From CAYNEO01 sp964396245 (GTDB lineage: Bacteria > Zixibacteria > MSB-5A5 > GN15 > FEB-12): a DNA stretch of 64,000 bases. Shown here one piece after another: positions 16,565 through 25,301 of this stretch (its first letter is position 1; every line of letters starts with the position of its first letter). Position numbers and translations under genes: made by a program. Under the pieces are notes generated by a model that made no database searches, was not told the origin of the DNA, and saw nothing but the letters and a program-made list of their open reading frames with translations. Where the stretch lies: contig CAYNEO010000006.1 of assembly GCA_964396245.1 (NCBI GenBank), positions 1 through 64,000 on the forward strand. Direction: 5' to 3'.

Positions 16565-17974
16565 GTGACTTCCTCGTACGACAACCAAAATTTCAAGATA
16601 CTTGTTATCAGTTCCGAACGGACAGAGCGCGACCTTATAGTGGACGTTTTCGAGAAAGAGCAGTATGAGGCGACAACGGCAGGGAATACCGAAGAAGCGC
16701 TCAAACTTCTGGAGCGCGAGAGTTTCGATCTTGTGCTTTCCGGTCTCGCGTTTGTTGCCGACAGCAAATCGGATTTCTTGTCAGTGGTCAAGAGTCGATA
16801 CCCGGAGACATATACTCTGCTCGTTACCGCCTGTGAGTCGGCCGATGATGTAAGTCGGGCGATGCAGTCTGCCGGCGGAGAGATTGTCCCCAGACCGGTC
16901 TCGCCCGAGGTGCTGAAATCAAAGGTGCAGCGGATAGTCAAAGAGAGACAGATGCAGCAGGAACTGACGACTCTTCGGCAGTACATTGCGATGAACTACG
17001 GCTTTGACAATATCGTGGGGATTTCACGGCCGATCGAGCAACTGAAAGAGACGGCGCGGCGAATCGCGCCGACCGATATCACGGTACTCATCACCGGCCC
17101 GGCCGGCAGCGGCAAGGAGCTTTTCGCCCGCGCAATACACCATCATTCCACGCGGCGCAACGGCCCATTTATCGCAATTGACTGCAGTACAATCCCGGAA
17201 GCGATGGTTGAGTCAGAGCTGTTCGGGAGTGCGGGAGAATCGCGTAACAACGCCGCCGGCGTGAGAAAGGGACTTCTGGAGGCAGCTGATGGCGGCACGG
17301 TATTTCTGGACGAAGTGAGCAATATCCCGAAGTCGGTGCACTCAGATCTTGTTCGATTTTTGCAGACATCGGAGGTTCGGGCTTCTGGCTCAGGGGAGTG
17401 GAGAAAAATCCGTGTGCGGATTATAGCCACCAGCAGTCGCGATCTCGGTGAAATGGCAGCTGCCAGGGCATTTTCAGAAGATCTTTACCTTCGGTTGAAC
17501 GTGATCCCGCTCCAGATTCCGTCGCTTCTGAGGCGGGCGGAAGATATCGAAATACTGACCGAGTATTTCCTTCGGAGAATCAGCAGGAACGCAGGGACGC
17601 CAATGCTGACGATTTCGAGCCGGGCGATTGACAAGCTGCATGGTTATTCGTGGCCGGGGAATGTCCGCGAGCTGGAGAACACGCTCAAGCGTGCTGCAGC
17701 TCTCTGCACCAACAACCATCTCGATGCAGAAGATATCGTTTTTATCGGGACGGGCGGAGTGTCGGAAGTGCCACACACGGGATCCACGCGCAGGTTGACT
17801 TTGAAGGGACATCTGCTTGACGATGGTCAGCGTTCGCTGATCCTGAAGGCTCTCGACGACAACAACTGGAACTACACCAGAACGGCCGAGGATCTCGGGA
17901 TCGGCCGCACGACCCTCTGGCGGAAGATCAAGAAATACAACCTGTCACGGGAAACAGCCGGGAGCGCGCCATGA
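16565..17974 (+). CDS. NtrC-like AAA+ regulator with degenerate receiver and no GAFTGA
   Basis: About 469 residues. The GTG at 16565 has GGAGAG upstream; an ATG at 16553 is also possible. Residues 1-120 form a receiver fold that lacks the acidic pair (ISSERTERD) and the phospho-aspartate (DLVLSGLAF, normally DLVLxDxxM), with R for the conserved lysine (PRPVSPE). The AAA+ domain keeps Walker A (GPAGSGKE) and Walker B (TVFLDEV), but the sigma-54-contacting GAFTGA loop reads ESRNNA after ELFGSAG. The C-terminus is a Fis-type helix-turn-helix (RTAEDLGIGRTTLWRKIKKY). As with TyrR, such proteins may repress or act with sigma-70. It follows the pseudo-kinase gene closely and overlaps the GAF gene by 4 bases. 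Confidence 0.82.
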   Translation: MTSSYDNQNFKILVISSERTERDLIVDVFEKEQYEATTAGNTEEALKLLERESFDLVLSGLAFVADSKSDFLSVVKSRYPETYTLLVTACESADDVSRAMQSAGGEIVPRPVSPEVLKSKVQRIVKERQMQQELTTLRQYIAMNYGFDNIVGISRPIEQLKETARRIAPTDITVLITGPAGSGKELFARAIHHHSTRRNGPFIAIDCSTIPEAMVESELFGSAGESRNNAAGVRKGLLEAADGGTVFLDEVSNIPKSVHSDLVRFLQTSEVRASGSGEWRKIRVRIIATSSRDLGEMAAARAFSEDLYLRLNVIPLQIPSLLRRAEDIEILTEYFLRRISRNAGTPMLTISSRAIDKLHGYSWPGNVRELENTLKRAAALCTNNHLDAEDIVFIGTGGVSEVPHTGSTRRLTLKGHLLDDGQRSLILKALDDNNWNYTRTAEDLGIGRTTLWRKIKKYNLSRETAGSAP

Positions 17975-18513
17975 GTCTTTCGTGGTCAGGCGGAGAAGAA
18001 ACGGACAGGGCGCCGATCGATTTTAGCGTCGATCGATGGTGGTCGGCGGATGATGATCCGGCCGATTTGTTTATCAACCTGACGCGGAAGCTCTGTGATC
18101 ATCTCGAGATTTCGCGCGGCATTCTGATCGTTCGCGATGAATTCGGCGCCCGGTTGGTTGCGGTCTCGACGTTCGAAGATGGATGTATTCGCAAGAATCT
18201 CTCTCTGCAAGTCCCGGAATCGTCGTCTTTCTTCGAGCATGTCGCCGGTGACGGCAGACCATTCACCGATGAATACTATGGCATGTTCAGCGGCAACTCG
18301 TTCGAAAAGCGGCTGTTGCTTGGTGACGATACCCGGTCGTACGCCATTCTCCCGCTGAACCATGACGGCAAGATAGTCGGATTGCTTGCACTCAGTTCTG
18401 CTGAACCGGCTGCTTTCGCCACCGTTGAAGAAGGCTTTCTCGGGAACATTGCCGACAAGCTCGCGGCACATATCAACCGACAGTTGAATCAACCGGACGG
18501 TACGTCCTACTGA
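17971..18513 (+). CDS. GAF-domain protein
   Basis: A 180-residue soluble protein consisting mostly of one GAF-like domain (LFINLTRKLCDHLEISRGILIVRD, then RSYAILPLNHDGKIVGLLALSS). Its ATG overlaps the TGA of the regulator gene, so the two are translated together. GAF domains bind small molecules or partner proteins. With a kinase-like protein and a regulator that both lack phosphorylation residues, it could supply the signal input of a phosphorylation-independent switch, which is inference. Its end overlaps the convergent mltG gene by 7 bases. Confidence 0.7.
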   Translation: MSLSWSGGEETDRAPIDFSVDRWWSADDDPADLFINLTRKLCDHLEISRGILIVRDEFGARLVAVSTFEDGCIRKNLSLQVPESSSFFEHVAGDGRPFTDEYYGMFSGNSFEKRLLLGDDTRSYAILPLNHDGKIVGLLALSSAEPAAFATVEEGFLGNIADKLAAHINRQLNQPDGTSY

Positions 18514-19517
18514 TTACTTCGCATTTCCTGCTTGATTTCGTATCGCGCACGATTGTGCTCATCGTTGGTGCGCGAGAAACGGTGCCCGCCGGTGCCATCA
18601 GCCACAAAGAAAAGATAATCCGTATCAGCCGGGTGAATTGCGGCCTTGATGGCTTCGAGACCGGGTGAATTGATCGGTGTGGGCGGGAGACCTTTCATCC
18701 GGTAGGTGTTGTATGGGGTTCGGACATTCAGGTCGCGCCGATAAAGCGGACGTTCCAGCCCTCCCAGGCCGTAGATGACCGTGGGGTCGGCATCGAGCCG
18801 CATGTTCCTGCGCAGGCGGTTGTGATAGACCGACGAGATGATCGGTTTCTCGCGGTCGAGTTTGGCCTCGGCTTCTATGATGGAGGCCAGAGTGATGGTC
18901 TGCTCGCGGTTCAGCCCGCCGGGGATTGTGTCGGGCCAGATATCCTCAGTCTTGGAGCGGAACATTTCCACCATCTCTCCCATGACATCTTTCGGGTCGG
19001 TCCCCCATGGGATAAAATACGTTTCGGGATAGAGATATCCTTCGAGAGTCGGTACGCCGACTTTGGCCAGAAAGGTCGAATCCTCGTTGAGATTGGCGAT
19101 GTAGGTGGAATCAAAACCAAGTTCGCTGTTGGCCAGTATCGAGGCTACTTTCCAGATCGGGGCGCCTTCGTAGACGGTAACGCGCACTTTCAGGAAATCA
19201 CCGGCGGCCAGTTTATCGAGCACCGAGGCACAAGAGTTTTCGCCGGTGAAATCGTACCTTCCGGGTACCAGTTTCTTGTCGATTGACCTGAGCCGGGCCG
19301 GGTAATAGAGCATCAGGCGGGAATCAACGACCCCGGACTCGATCAGGTGGGCGGCGACGGCGTTGAAACTGTCGCCGGATTTGATGATAACCGAGACGCG
19401 GCGCTCACCGATATCGACCGTGTGGTAGTACGCCCACCCGAGATAGCCGGTCACGAAGATAATCAGCCCGATCAGTATCTTGATCGAGCCGCCCAACATG
19501 GAATGTCGCCTGCTCAT
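18507..19517 (-). CDS. mltG: endolytic murein transglycosylase MltG (YceG-like)
   Basis: A 336-residue inner-membrane protein with an N-terminal helix (IKILIGLIIFVTGYLGWAYY) and a periplasmic YceG domain. The catalytic glutamate is in TLASIIEAEAKLD, followed by ISSVYHNRLRRNMRLDADPTVIYGLG and GLPPTPINSPG, all family marks. It cleaves nascent glycan strands and helps set their length. ruvX lies 14 bases upstream on the same strand, a pairing common in bacteria. Confidence 0.93.
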   Translation of the reverse strand: MSRRHSMLGGSIKILIGLIIFVTGYLGWAYYHTVDIGERRVSVIIKSGDSFNAVAAHLIESGVVDSRLMLYYPARLRSIDKKLVPGRYDFTGENSCASVLDKLAAGDFLKVRVTVYEGAPIWKVASILANSELGFDSTYIANLNEDSTFLAKVGVPTLEGYLYPETYFIPWGTDPKDVMGEMVEMFRSKTEDIWPDTIPGGLNREQTITLASIIEAEAKLDREKPIISSVYHNRLRRNMRLDADPTVIYGLGGLERPLYRRDLNVRTPYNTYRMKGLPPTPINSPGLEAIKAAIHPADTDYLFFVADGTGGHRFSRTNDEHNRARYEIKQEMRSNQ

Positions 19518-19531
19518 TATCCGGTCTCGCG

Positions 19532-19975
19532 TCAGTCCGTTCGTCGATCGGCGCCGGATTCATCCAGAAATCTCTGGAGAATGATCACGGCGGCAATGCG
19601 GTCGATTCGTTTCTTGTCCTTCCCGGTCCGTTTGCCGTGGGCGTGGATCACCCCGGCTGCCTCCTGCGAGGTATATCGCTCATCTACCTTATATACATCG
19701 ATAGGATACGCCCGGGTCACTTTTGCGATAAAATCGTCGATTTCGTCGCACTTGGCGCTGCGGTCGCCGGAGGTCAAGAGGGGGTAGCCGACCACGAGTC
19801 CGGCCGGTTCATATTCTTTCAACAGGGCGACGGTTTTTTCGACCGCGTCCTTCATGGAGCGCACTTCGAGCGTCTGCAGAGCCGACGCGATGAGGCCGGT
19901 CGGGTCACTTTTGGCGATGCCGATTCGACGGGTGCCGAAATCGACCCCTATAAATGTGCGGTTGTAATCAGTCAT
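19532..19975 (-). CDS. ruvX: YqgF/RuvX-family Holliday junction resolvase-like nuclease
   Basis: A 147-residue RNase H-fold protein. It shows FIGVDFGTRRIGIAKSDPTG at the start, VGYPLLTSGDRSAKCDEIDDF in the middle, and DERYTSQEAAGVIHAHGK with RIDRIAAVIILQRFLD at the end, the standard YqgF layout with its acidic residues in place. The family is linked to 16S rRNA 5' processing and to junction resolution. The protein is of normal length, and mltG follows directly. Confidence 0.92.
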   Translation of the reverse strand: MTDYNRTFIGVDFGTRRIGIAKSDPTGLIASALQTLEVRSMKDAVEKTVALLKEYEPAGLVVGYPLLTSGDRSAKCDEIDDFIAKVTRAYPIDVYKVDERYTSQEAAGVIHAHGKRTGKDKKRIDRIAAVIILQRFLDESGADRRTD

Positions 19976-20081
19976 ATTCGCTTGTCATCCGGCAAAATTC
20001 CACCGGACGTTAATCTATACATCGGAGAAAAAACTGAAAGGATAAAACAGGGGCCGGCGCGATTTGACGCTCGGTTGCGGA

Positions 20082-21341
20082 TCAGGTCTTGCGTTCCTTC
20101 TTCTTGGCGGCCGGGAACAGAACGTTGTTGAGAATCAGGCGATAGCCGGGCGAGTTCTTGTGCAGGGAAAGATCGGTCGGGGGATCATTGATCATATGCT
20201 GGTAATCCTCGGGATCATGCCCGGAGAGGAAGGTGAAAGTGCCGCGCCCGAGATTGCCGTGGATATAGCGGACCTCATCGAAGTTGTCCGGTTCGCCGAG
20301 GACGATAACGTGCTTTTTCAGCAAGGACTTGCGGAAACCGGTACACTGCCCCATGAAGCCGTTGACGGTCGACACGTGGTCCTGCACGAGCATGGTCGGC
20401 ACCGGGTCGAGCTTGGCGGAGAACTCAAACAGGTAGAAGAAATCCGAGGCCTCGTTGGGGAATCGCATCATCCGTTCGGGATAAGTATCTATATTGGACC
20501 GGCGATACCGCATGGGGTCGAAATCCGGCACGAAATTCTCGAAGGCGAAGGTCCTGGAGTAGTCCAGTTTGTCAACTGCTCCCGGGTCAACGGGATCGCC
20601 GTCGAATTCGCGGGGGACGATATCGACGCCGTCGGCCGCAAGTGCGATATCAATCGTTTCGGGCGCAGAGCACATGGAGAAGAAAAACCCGCCGCGCTTC
20701 ACATAGTCGTAAATCGCCCTGGCGACATCGAGCTTCATCTGTGAGACTTTGTTATACCCGAGTTTCCTGGCCATATCCTCATTGGCCTTGACCTCGGCCT
20801 GGTACCATGGCTCGTTGCGGAAAGCGCCGTAGAATTTGCCGTACTGGCCGGTGTAATCCTCGTGGTGGGAGTGCAGCCAGTCGTAATCATCGAGGGCGCC
20901 GCTCAGGATATCCTCGTCCCAGACAGTCGTATACGGGATTTCGGCGTAGGTCAGAGCCAGGGTGACGGCATCATCCCACGGGTCGTTGGTTCCCGGTACA
21001 TATACTGCGATTTTGGGCGCTTTCTCGAGCTCGACCCGCTCCATGTTCTCGACCTCGATCTGCTGGTAAATGTCGGCCACTTCGCTGGAGCTGATGTCCT
21101 GATAGGTGACACCCATCAACAGACAAATATCCTCGGTTTCTTTGGATTTGTCGATGAGAAAGGAACCGGCGCGGTAATTCAGCAGCCATTCCGCCTTGTA
21201 GCCTTTTTCGAGCGCTTTGTAGACGGCGCCGTAGGCTTTGAGGTGATCGTTCTGGGTTTCGTCCATGGGGATGAGAAGCGAACTGGCCGATATTTGATAC
21301 GGCAACAGCGTGAGCAATAGCAGCAGCAGGACCTTTTTCAT
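20082..21341 (-). CDS. secreted protein of unknown role, often labelled asparagine synthetase B-like
   Basis: About 419 residues from the ATG at 21341, which opens a signal peptide (KKVLLLLLLTLLPYQISAS). The mature protein has an amidotransferase-like core: WLHSHHEDYTGQYGKFYGAF, then GGFFFSMCSAPETIDIALAADG with a cysteine where a nucleophile elbow would be, and late FTFLSGHDPEDYQHM. From memory, Bacteroidota homologues are labelled asparagine synthetase B, but I see no ATP-dependent synthetase domain, so that name is doubtful. It is probably periplasmic. The frame continues 55 codons further upstream without plausible coding content. Confidence 0.65.
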   Translation of the reverse strand: MKKVLLLLLLTLLPYQISASSLLIPMDETQNDHLKAYGAVYKALEKGYKAEWLLNYRAGSFLIDKSKETEDICLLMGVTYQDISSSEVADIYQQIEVENMERVELEKAPKIAVYVPGTNDPWDDAVTLALTYAEIPYTTVWDEDILSGALDDYDWLHSHHEDYTGQYGKFYGAFRNEPWYQAEVKANEDMARKLGYNKVSQMKLDVARAIYDYVKRGGFFFSMCSAPETIDIALAADGVDIVPREFDGDPVDPGAVDKLDYSRTFAFENFVPDFDPMRYRRSNIDTYPERMMRFPNEASDFFYLFEFSAKLDPVPTMLVQDHVSTVNGFMGQCTGFRKSLLKKHVIVLGEPDNFDEVRYIHGNLGRGTFTFLSGHDPEDYQHMINDPPTDLSLHKNSPGYRLILNNVLFPAAKKKERKT

Positions 21342-21521
21342 GACGTATATTAAACGCATAAGCCCGGAATCCGGTTCAATATCTTCTGTTTTCCTGGTGT
21401 CGGCAGGGGGTGAAAGATACTCTACCCTCGTCGATTGGCGCATGGAACGAAAAAACGCGGCGCATGGAACACATACGCCGCGCGTGCAGAGCACAGTTGC
21501 GTTCATTCTTGGGCAAAAGGC

Positions 21522-22430
21522 TTACTTTTTCAGAGCCACTTTTCCTGAGCCGGTGCCAAGTTTGATGAAAGGTGTATCGCCGCCGCGGGTGAAGGTCTTG
21601 CGGTCATAGTGCTGGCTGTAGCGGGATATCACCTCTTCCTCGTCGAACGCGTACGGGGATACGATATCGCCTTTTCGCTCGCGGGCGGTAAACTCAAACG
21701 AGCCCTTTATCTCGTTGCCGTTGAAATCGAGAAGAGCATCGCCTGACGCCGAGCCGACCTCCAGATTGTACTTCGGACTCTCGCCGAGTATGACCTCGAC
21801 ATCGCCGGAGGCAGTGGAAAATTCACTCTCATCGGCCAGTATCACGTCGCGGGCGTCGACGTTGCCCGAGGCGGACGAAGCCTCGAAGGTACCCCGGCAG
21901 TCTCGCAGGGTGATGTCGCCGGAGGCGGTCGAAAGCTCGAAATCACCCTTGCAGCCGTACGCCTGGACATCACCGGAGGCGGTGCTGATGTCGTAGGTGC
22001 CGTCGCACTGCTCAAATTCAATGTCGCCCGAGGCCGTGCTGGCTCTGAGCTCGCCCTCGAAGGTGGTGACTTCCATGTCGCCGGATGCGGTGGAAAATTC
22101 GAACGAAGTACCTTTCGGGAGGACGATAGTCCAGGTTGAATGGCCGGAGTTTGAGTCTAGAATATCTTCACTGAGAAGCAGTCTCTTGCCGCGTTCGCGG
22201 TATTTGGGCTCGAATGAGTCGCGGGGACGGTACTGGTTTACGATGGTAACCTCAACTTTGTCGCCGGTCCCTTGTTTGATGACGCAATCGCCGGAGACGG
22301 TCTCAAGTTCGACGGATTGCTTACCTTCGAAGGTCCAGACGGTTTTATCCTTTGGGCCGGCGAATGAGACGCTGGCGAGGAGCAGCGCAGCGAGAATTGC
22401 GAGGCTCGCAGTCCTGGGTTTGCTGGGCAT
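21522..22430 (-). CDS. secreted DUF4097-type beta-helix repeat protein
   Basis: A 302-residue exported protein with a signal peptide (SLAILAALLLASVSFA). The middle holds about eight repeats of roughly 20-23 residues built around STASGDIE, STASGDVQ, STASGDIT and similar, each adding a rung to a right-handed parallel beta-helix as in DUF4097/DUF2807 proteins. A non-repeat C-terminal segment follows. Function is unknown; such proteins are usually periplasmic or surface-located. It lies back to back with the small RNA locus at 22552-22739. Confidence 0.75.
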   Translation of the reverse strand: MPSKPRTASLAILAALLLASVSFAGPKDKTVWTFEGKQSVELETVSGDCVIKQGTGDKVEVTIVNQYRPRDSFEPKYRERGKRLLLSEDILDSNSGHSTWTIVLPKGTSFEFSTASGDMEVTTFEGELRASTASGDIEFEQCDGTYDISTASGDVQAYGCKGDFELSTASGDITLRDCRGTFEASSASGNVDARDVILADESEFSTASGDVEVILGESPKYNLEVGSASGDALLDFNGNEIKGSFEFTARERKGDIVSPYAFDEEEVISRYSQHYDRKTFTRGGDTPFIKLGTGSGKVALKK

Positions 22431-22551
22431 TTGTGATTGTCCTCCTTCACCTTACGGTGGATGCGGTCGGTTATTGTTAAGTCTATGTACGAAAAGGGAC
22501 TGGGGATGTTTCGGGCAGGGGGTAAATTTGTCCCCGGGATGTGCAAAAGTG

Positions 22552-22580
22552 TTGACAAAGTAGGTAAAATGACATATTTT
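22552..22580 (+). promoter_or_regulatory. sigma-70-like promoter of the candidate small RNA
   Basis: TTGACA at 22552-22557, 17 bases, TATTTT at 22575-22580. A second -10-like TATACT stands at 22584-22589, but its spacing of 26 is too long. No protein gene begins within 500 bases downstream, so the product is probably RNA. Confidence 0.5.
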
Positions 22581-22586
22581 ACGTAT

Positions 22587-22739
22587 ACTATTTGGGGCCC
22601 ACACCATCGCATTCCAGATCTGTCTCTGGTTGCGAGGGGAGCCTGGACGGTTTAGGGGTCAAAGGTTGGGCAACCTAAGATCATCGATCGACATCGCTGA
22701 TTTTGGCGACGGGTCGTTGCTGCGACCCGTTTCTTTTTT
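22587..22739 (+). ncRNA. candidate structured small RNA, about 150 nt
   Basis: Between the promoter at 22552 and the terminator at 22709-22739 the transcript can form two clear local hairpins. One pairs CGCA with TGCG and CCAGA with TCTGG (22608-22634); the other pairs AGGTTG with CAACCT (22663-22676). I found no open reading frame with a ribosome site. I compared it by eye with SRP RNA, tmRNA and 6S RNA and saw no defining motif (for example no GGAAGCAGCC for SRP), so it stays unclassified. Confidence 0.4.
22709..22739 (+). terminator. rho-independent terminator
   Basis: Stem ACGGGTCG / CGACCCGT (8 base pairs), loop TTGCTG, then TTCTTTTTT. It ends the transcript that starts near 22587. Confidence 0.75.
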
Positions 22740-23153
22740 ATCATGAAATGGGTTCGTTTCCTGAGTTTTTGTTCTTCGCCCCTGGTTGTTCTTTTGTGAC
22801 GATTGCCCAATAAGGGGGTTGGGGGCGGATTCGCCTCCGGTTTAGTGGTGATTTTGCATGGGGGAAGAGAACACACCCCGCCCGCGAAGCGCGGGCACCT
22901 CTCTCAAGATCGATGTCGGGTTTCTCGCTCAATCGCCTGATGGCGATCTCGCATCGGAACGCCGACCTACATCAGGCGCCGACGATCCGGCGCAGGACAA
23001 ATGCCGGGTGGTGGTGAATCCGAATAAATCCCGACCGAAACGCACGCAAGGAACATGGATTGTCCGGACGCCGTTATAGAAGCATCATACACGGCCGCTA
23101 AGTGCAGGCGGGTCGGCAACATCCATGATACGCAAATAAAGGAGTGTGCACCG
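22740..23153. other. intergenic stretch before the ferritin-like gene
   Basis: About 410 bases with short random frames only. It has a G-rich patch near 22815 and a small CGCCCGCGAAGCGCGGGC hairpin near 22878. I see no clear promoter, although the ferritin-like gene at 23154 must be transcribed from here. I recognise no PerR or Fur box. Confidence 0.5.
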
Positions 23154-23648
23154 ATGTTGGAACACGTAACCCTTCGCCGGGCGATCGAGCTGGCGATTAC
23201 CACCGAGGAACTCGGATCTGACTTCTATCAGCACCTGGAAGATAAGTTCAAGGACAGCAAAGAACTCAAGGATGTTTTCGGGCAACTGGCGAAAGACGAA
23301 AAGACACACGAGGCGCAGTTCAAGAAACTGCTGGAGAAGGCGCCGACCGATGACAAGCACGAGGAGCACTACGAGTCCTACCAGTATCTTCGGGCCACCT
23401 CCATCTCCGAGTTTTTCAGCGGGGACGGTTTCAAGGATATGGAGAAGATAGAAGAGCGCGATGTGGCGCTGGGCAAGGCGCTGGCATTCGAGAAATCGAC
23501 TCTTCAGTATTACAAGGCTATGGAAGAGATTCTCGGCGAGGAGCCGCTGTTGAAAGAGATCATTGCCGCCGAGCGTCGTCACGTGGTCGCCATAATGAAA
23601 GTGATCACGACCGGAGCCAAATTCCGCGGCACCGAGTATGACTGGTAG
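23154..23648 (+). CDS. ferritin-like / rubrerythrin-type diiron protein
   Basis: A 164-residue four-helix protein with the ferritin-like carboxylate pattern: TTEELGSDFYQHL, then LAKDEKTHEAQFKKLL (ExxH), later FEKSTLQYYKAM, and AAERRHVVAIMK (ExxxH). There is no C-terminal rubredoxin CxxC domain, so it is a short rubrerythrin or ferritin-like protein, likely handling iron or peroxide in the cytoplasm. The ATG at 23154 follows AAAGGAG at good spacing. Two bacterioferritins lie within 4 kb. Confidence 0.75.
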   Translation: MLEHVTLRRAIELAITTEELGSDFYQHLEDKFKDSKELKDVFGQLAKDEKTHEAQFKKLLEKAPTDDKHEEHYESYQYLRATSISEFFSGDGFKDMEKIEERDVALGKALAFEKSTLQYYKAMEEILGEEPLLKEIIAAERRHVVAIMKVITTGAKFRGTEYDW

Positions 23649-23746
23649 CGGAAACACCAGCGGAACTTACTATCCGAGACATACGTATATCGGCGCAACG
23701 CGGACAGGCTGTGAATCCCAATTAATCTCAGGAACAGGAGAATGCC

Positions 23747-24448
23747 GTGCCATCGGTATTGATCACCGGCGCCGGACAGGGATTGGGACGGGAATTGGTC
23801 AGGGTGTATGCGGCCAAAGGCTGGACAATATTTCCGCTTGTCAGAAAGCCCGAAGATGCGCGGCAACTGGCCGCCGACCACTCCCCCGATTGTTTTCCAA
23901 TTATCGGTGACGTCCGCGAGGATGCGGTGGAGAAGTCGATTGCGGACGCGCTTGATGCGCACGTCGAATCGCTCGACATTCTGATCAACAATGCCGGGAA
24001 TATCAAGAAAGAGCGGGGGCTGCTGCGCGCTGACACCTCGGATATGCTGGATCATTTTAATGTGCATTGTGTCGGCGCGCTTCGGTGCGCCAGAGCGTGT
24101 TTGCCGTTCCTGCGGAAAGCGGCGCGGCCGGAGATCGTAAATATCACGTCGCGGCGGGGTTCGATCAGCCGGACACCGTATCTCGAAGGGGGGTTGATTT
24201 ACGCGTATAAGATTGCCAAGGCGGCGCAGAACATGCTGACCGCCTGCCTCAGCGAGGAACTTCGCGGCGGCAACATTCGCGTCTTTGCGGTACATCCGGG
24301 GGGATTGAAAACCGCGGTGGCTCCGCCCGATGCCGATGTAGAGCCGGCGGATGCGGCGCATCGTTTGTTTCACTGGATAGATGACGTGGATGACACTGTC
24401 GATTGCGCATGCTATGATTTGACGACCGGGGAGATTATCGACTGGTAA
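23747..24448 (+). CDS. short-chain dehydrogenase/reductase
   Basis: A 233-residue SDR with the NAD(P)-binding TGAGQGLGREL, the NNAGN motif, and a catalytic pattern in which the expected serine of the S-Y-K set appears in NITSRRGSIS and the tyrosine-lysine pair is in YAYKIAKAA. The GTG start at 23747 has AGGAG 8 bases upstream. The substrate is not predictable. It lies 98 bases after the ferritin-like gene on the same strand and may share its transcript. Confidence 0.82.
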   Translation: MPSVLITGAGQGLGRELVRVYAAKGWTIFPLVRKPEDARQLAADHSPDCFPIIGDVREDAVEKSIADALDAHVESLDILINNAGNIKKERGLLRADTSDMLDHFNVHCVGALRCARACLPFLRKAARPEIVNITSRRGSISRTPYLEGGLIYAYKIAKAAQNMLTACLSEELRGGNIRVFAVHPGGLKTAVAPPDADVEPADAAHRLFHWIDDVDDTVDCACYDLTTGEIIDW

Positions 24449-24809
24449 TCAAAATGTCTTCCTGTCTCGTTTACAGGCTCAAGATTTTTCCCAAAAATTG
24501 TTGACCGCATTATCTTCTTTCGCTATCTTCGTAGCGGTTTGGGGAAAACATCCCGATTTGACAGAGTAGGTAAGGATGCATGAAACGCATCAGTATATTC
24601 TGTCAGGTGACCGGGTAATCAAAATTGCATTCGGGGAGATTGGGTGGGAGGAGAATCAGCAATTCCAAGCCGGGACTTAGCAGTTTGCTACAGCAGGATC
24701 AATGGACCGCGGAGCTGAGTTTGTGGAAATCTGATCAACACACGGTTCTACCGGATTACCATGCCGGTTGGACGTGTGTACCAACACTATAAACTAAAGG
24801 AGGAGATCT
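24449..24809. other. intergenic stretch before the PEGA-like lipoprotein gene
   Basis: About 360 bases. It holds one good promoter (24501-24529) and a small GATGC / GCATC hairpin near 24573. No frame with a ribosome site is visible, so the lipoprotein transcript probably has a leader of about 270 bases. Confidence 0.5.
24501..24529 (+). promoter_or_regulatory. sigma-70-like promoter
   Basis: TTGACC, 17 bases, TATCTT. It points at the lipoprotein gene at 24810. Confidence 0.5.
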
Positions 24810-25301
24810 ATGAGAATCGCGAAAGTGATCCTCACATGCATCCTGATCGCGTCACTTTCCGGATGTGGGGCGATTTTCAAGGGTTCAAGCCAGAACATCA
24901 GTATCCAGAGCGCTCCAGCCGGCGCGACCGTTACCGGCAGTCCGGGCTTCGGCACGCTCACGACACCCACCACCTTGAAACTCTCACGCAATTCGAATTA
25001 CGAGATAACTTTCAATAAGGAAGGCTACAAGTCTACAAGCGTCGGCATTCAGAAGTCAGCGGATGGCGGCATCATCATACTGGACGTCTTATTTACCGGA
25101 CTGATCGGCGTAGTGATCGACGGTACAACCGGGAGTTGGAACAACCTCAAGCCGGAAACCGTCGACGCGGTGCTCGAGAAAGAGGAAACGGGAATGCTTG
25201 GCCCGGACAAGATCGAAATAACCGTGTCATCATGTTCTGCAGGTGCAGGGGTGAATATAGAATCAACTGAACCTGTAACAGTGGAGGTACGAAAACAGTA
25301 A
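24810..25301 (+). CDS. lipoprotein with PEGA-like domain
   Basis: A 163-residue lipoprotein with signal peptide and lipobox (LIASLSGCGAIF). The next ~60 residues (ISIQSAPAGATVTGS then YEITFNKEGYKS) follow the PEGA pattern, a small beta domain common in surface proteins. A glycine- and isoleucine-rich hydrophobic stretch (GGIIILDVLFTGLIGVVIDG) follows, which may insert in a membrane. AAAGGAGGAG before the ATG is a very strong ribosome site. A terminator lies about 95 bases after the stop. Confidence 0.75.
   Translation: MRIAKVILTCILIASLSGCGAIFKGSSQNISIQSAPAGATVTGSPGFGTLTTPTTLKLSRNSNYEITFNKEGYKSTSVGIQKSADGGIIILDVLFTGLIGVVIDGTTGSWNNLKPETVDAVLEKEETGMLGPDKIEITVSSCSAGAGVNIESTEPVTVEVRKQ

Noticed and set aside
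22552..22589. Promoter using TATACT at 22584 as -10
   Set aside because: Its spacing of 26 to TTGACA is too long; TATTTT at spacing 17 is used instead.
23759..23830. Possible CRISPR or tandem repeat in GC-rich stretches
   Set aside because: I found no regularly spaced repeats anywhere in the window; local similarity is codon bias.
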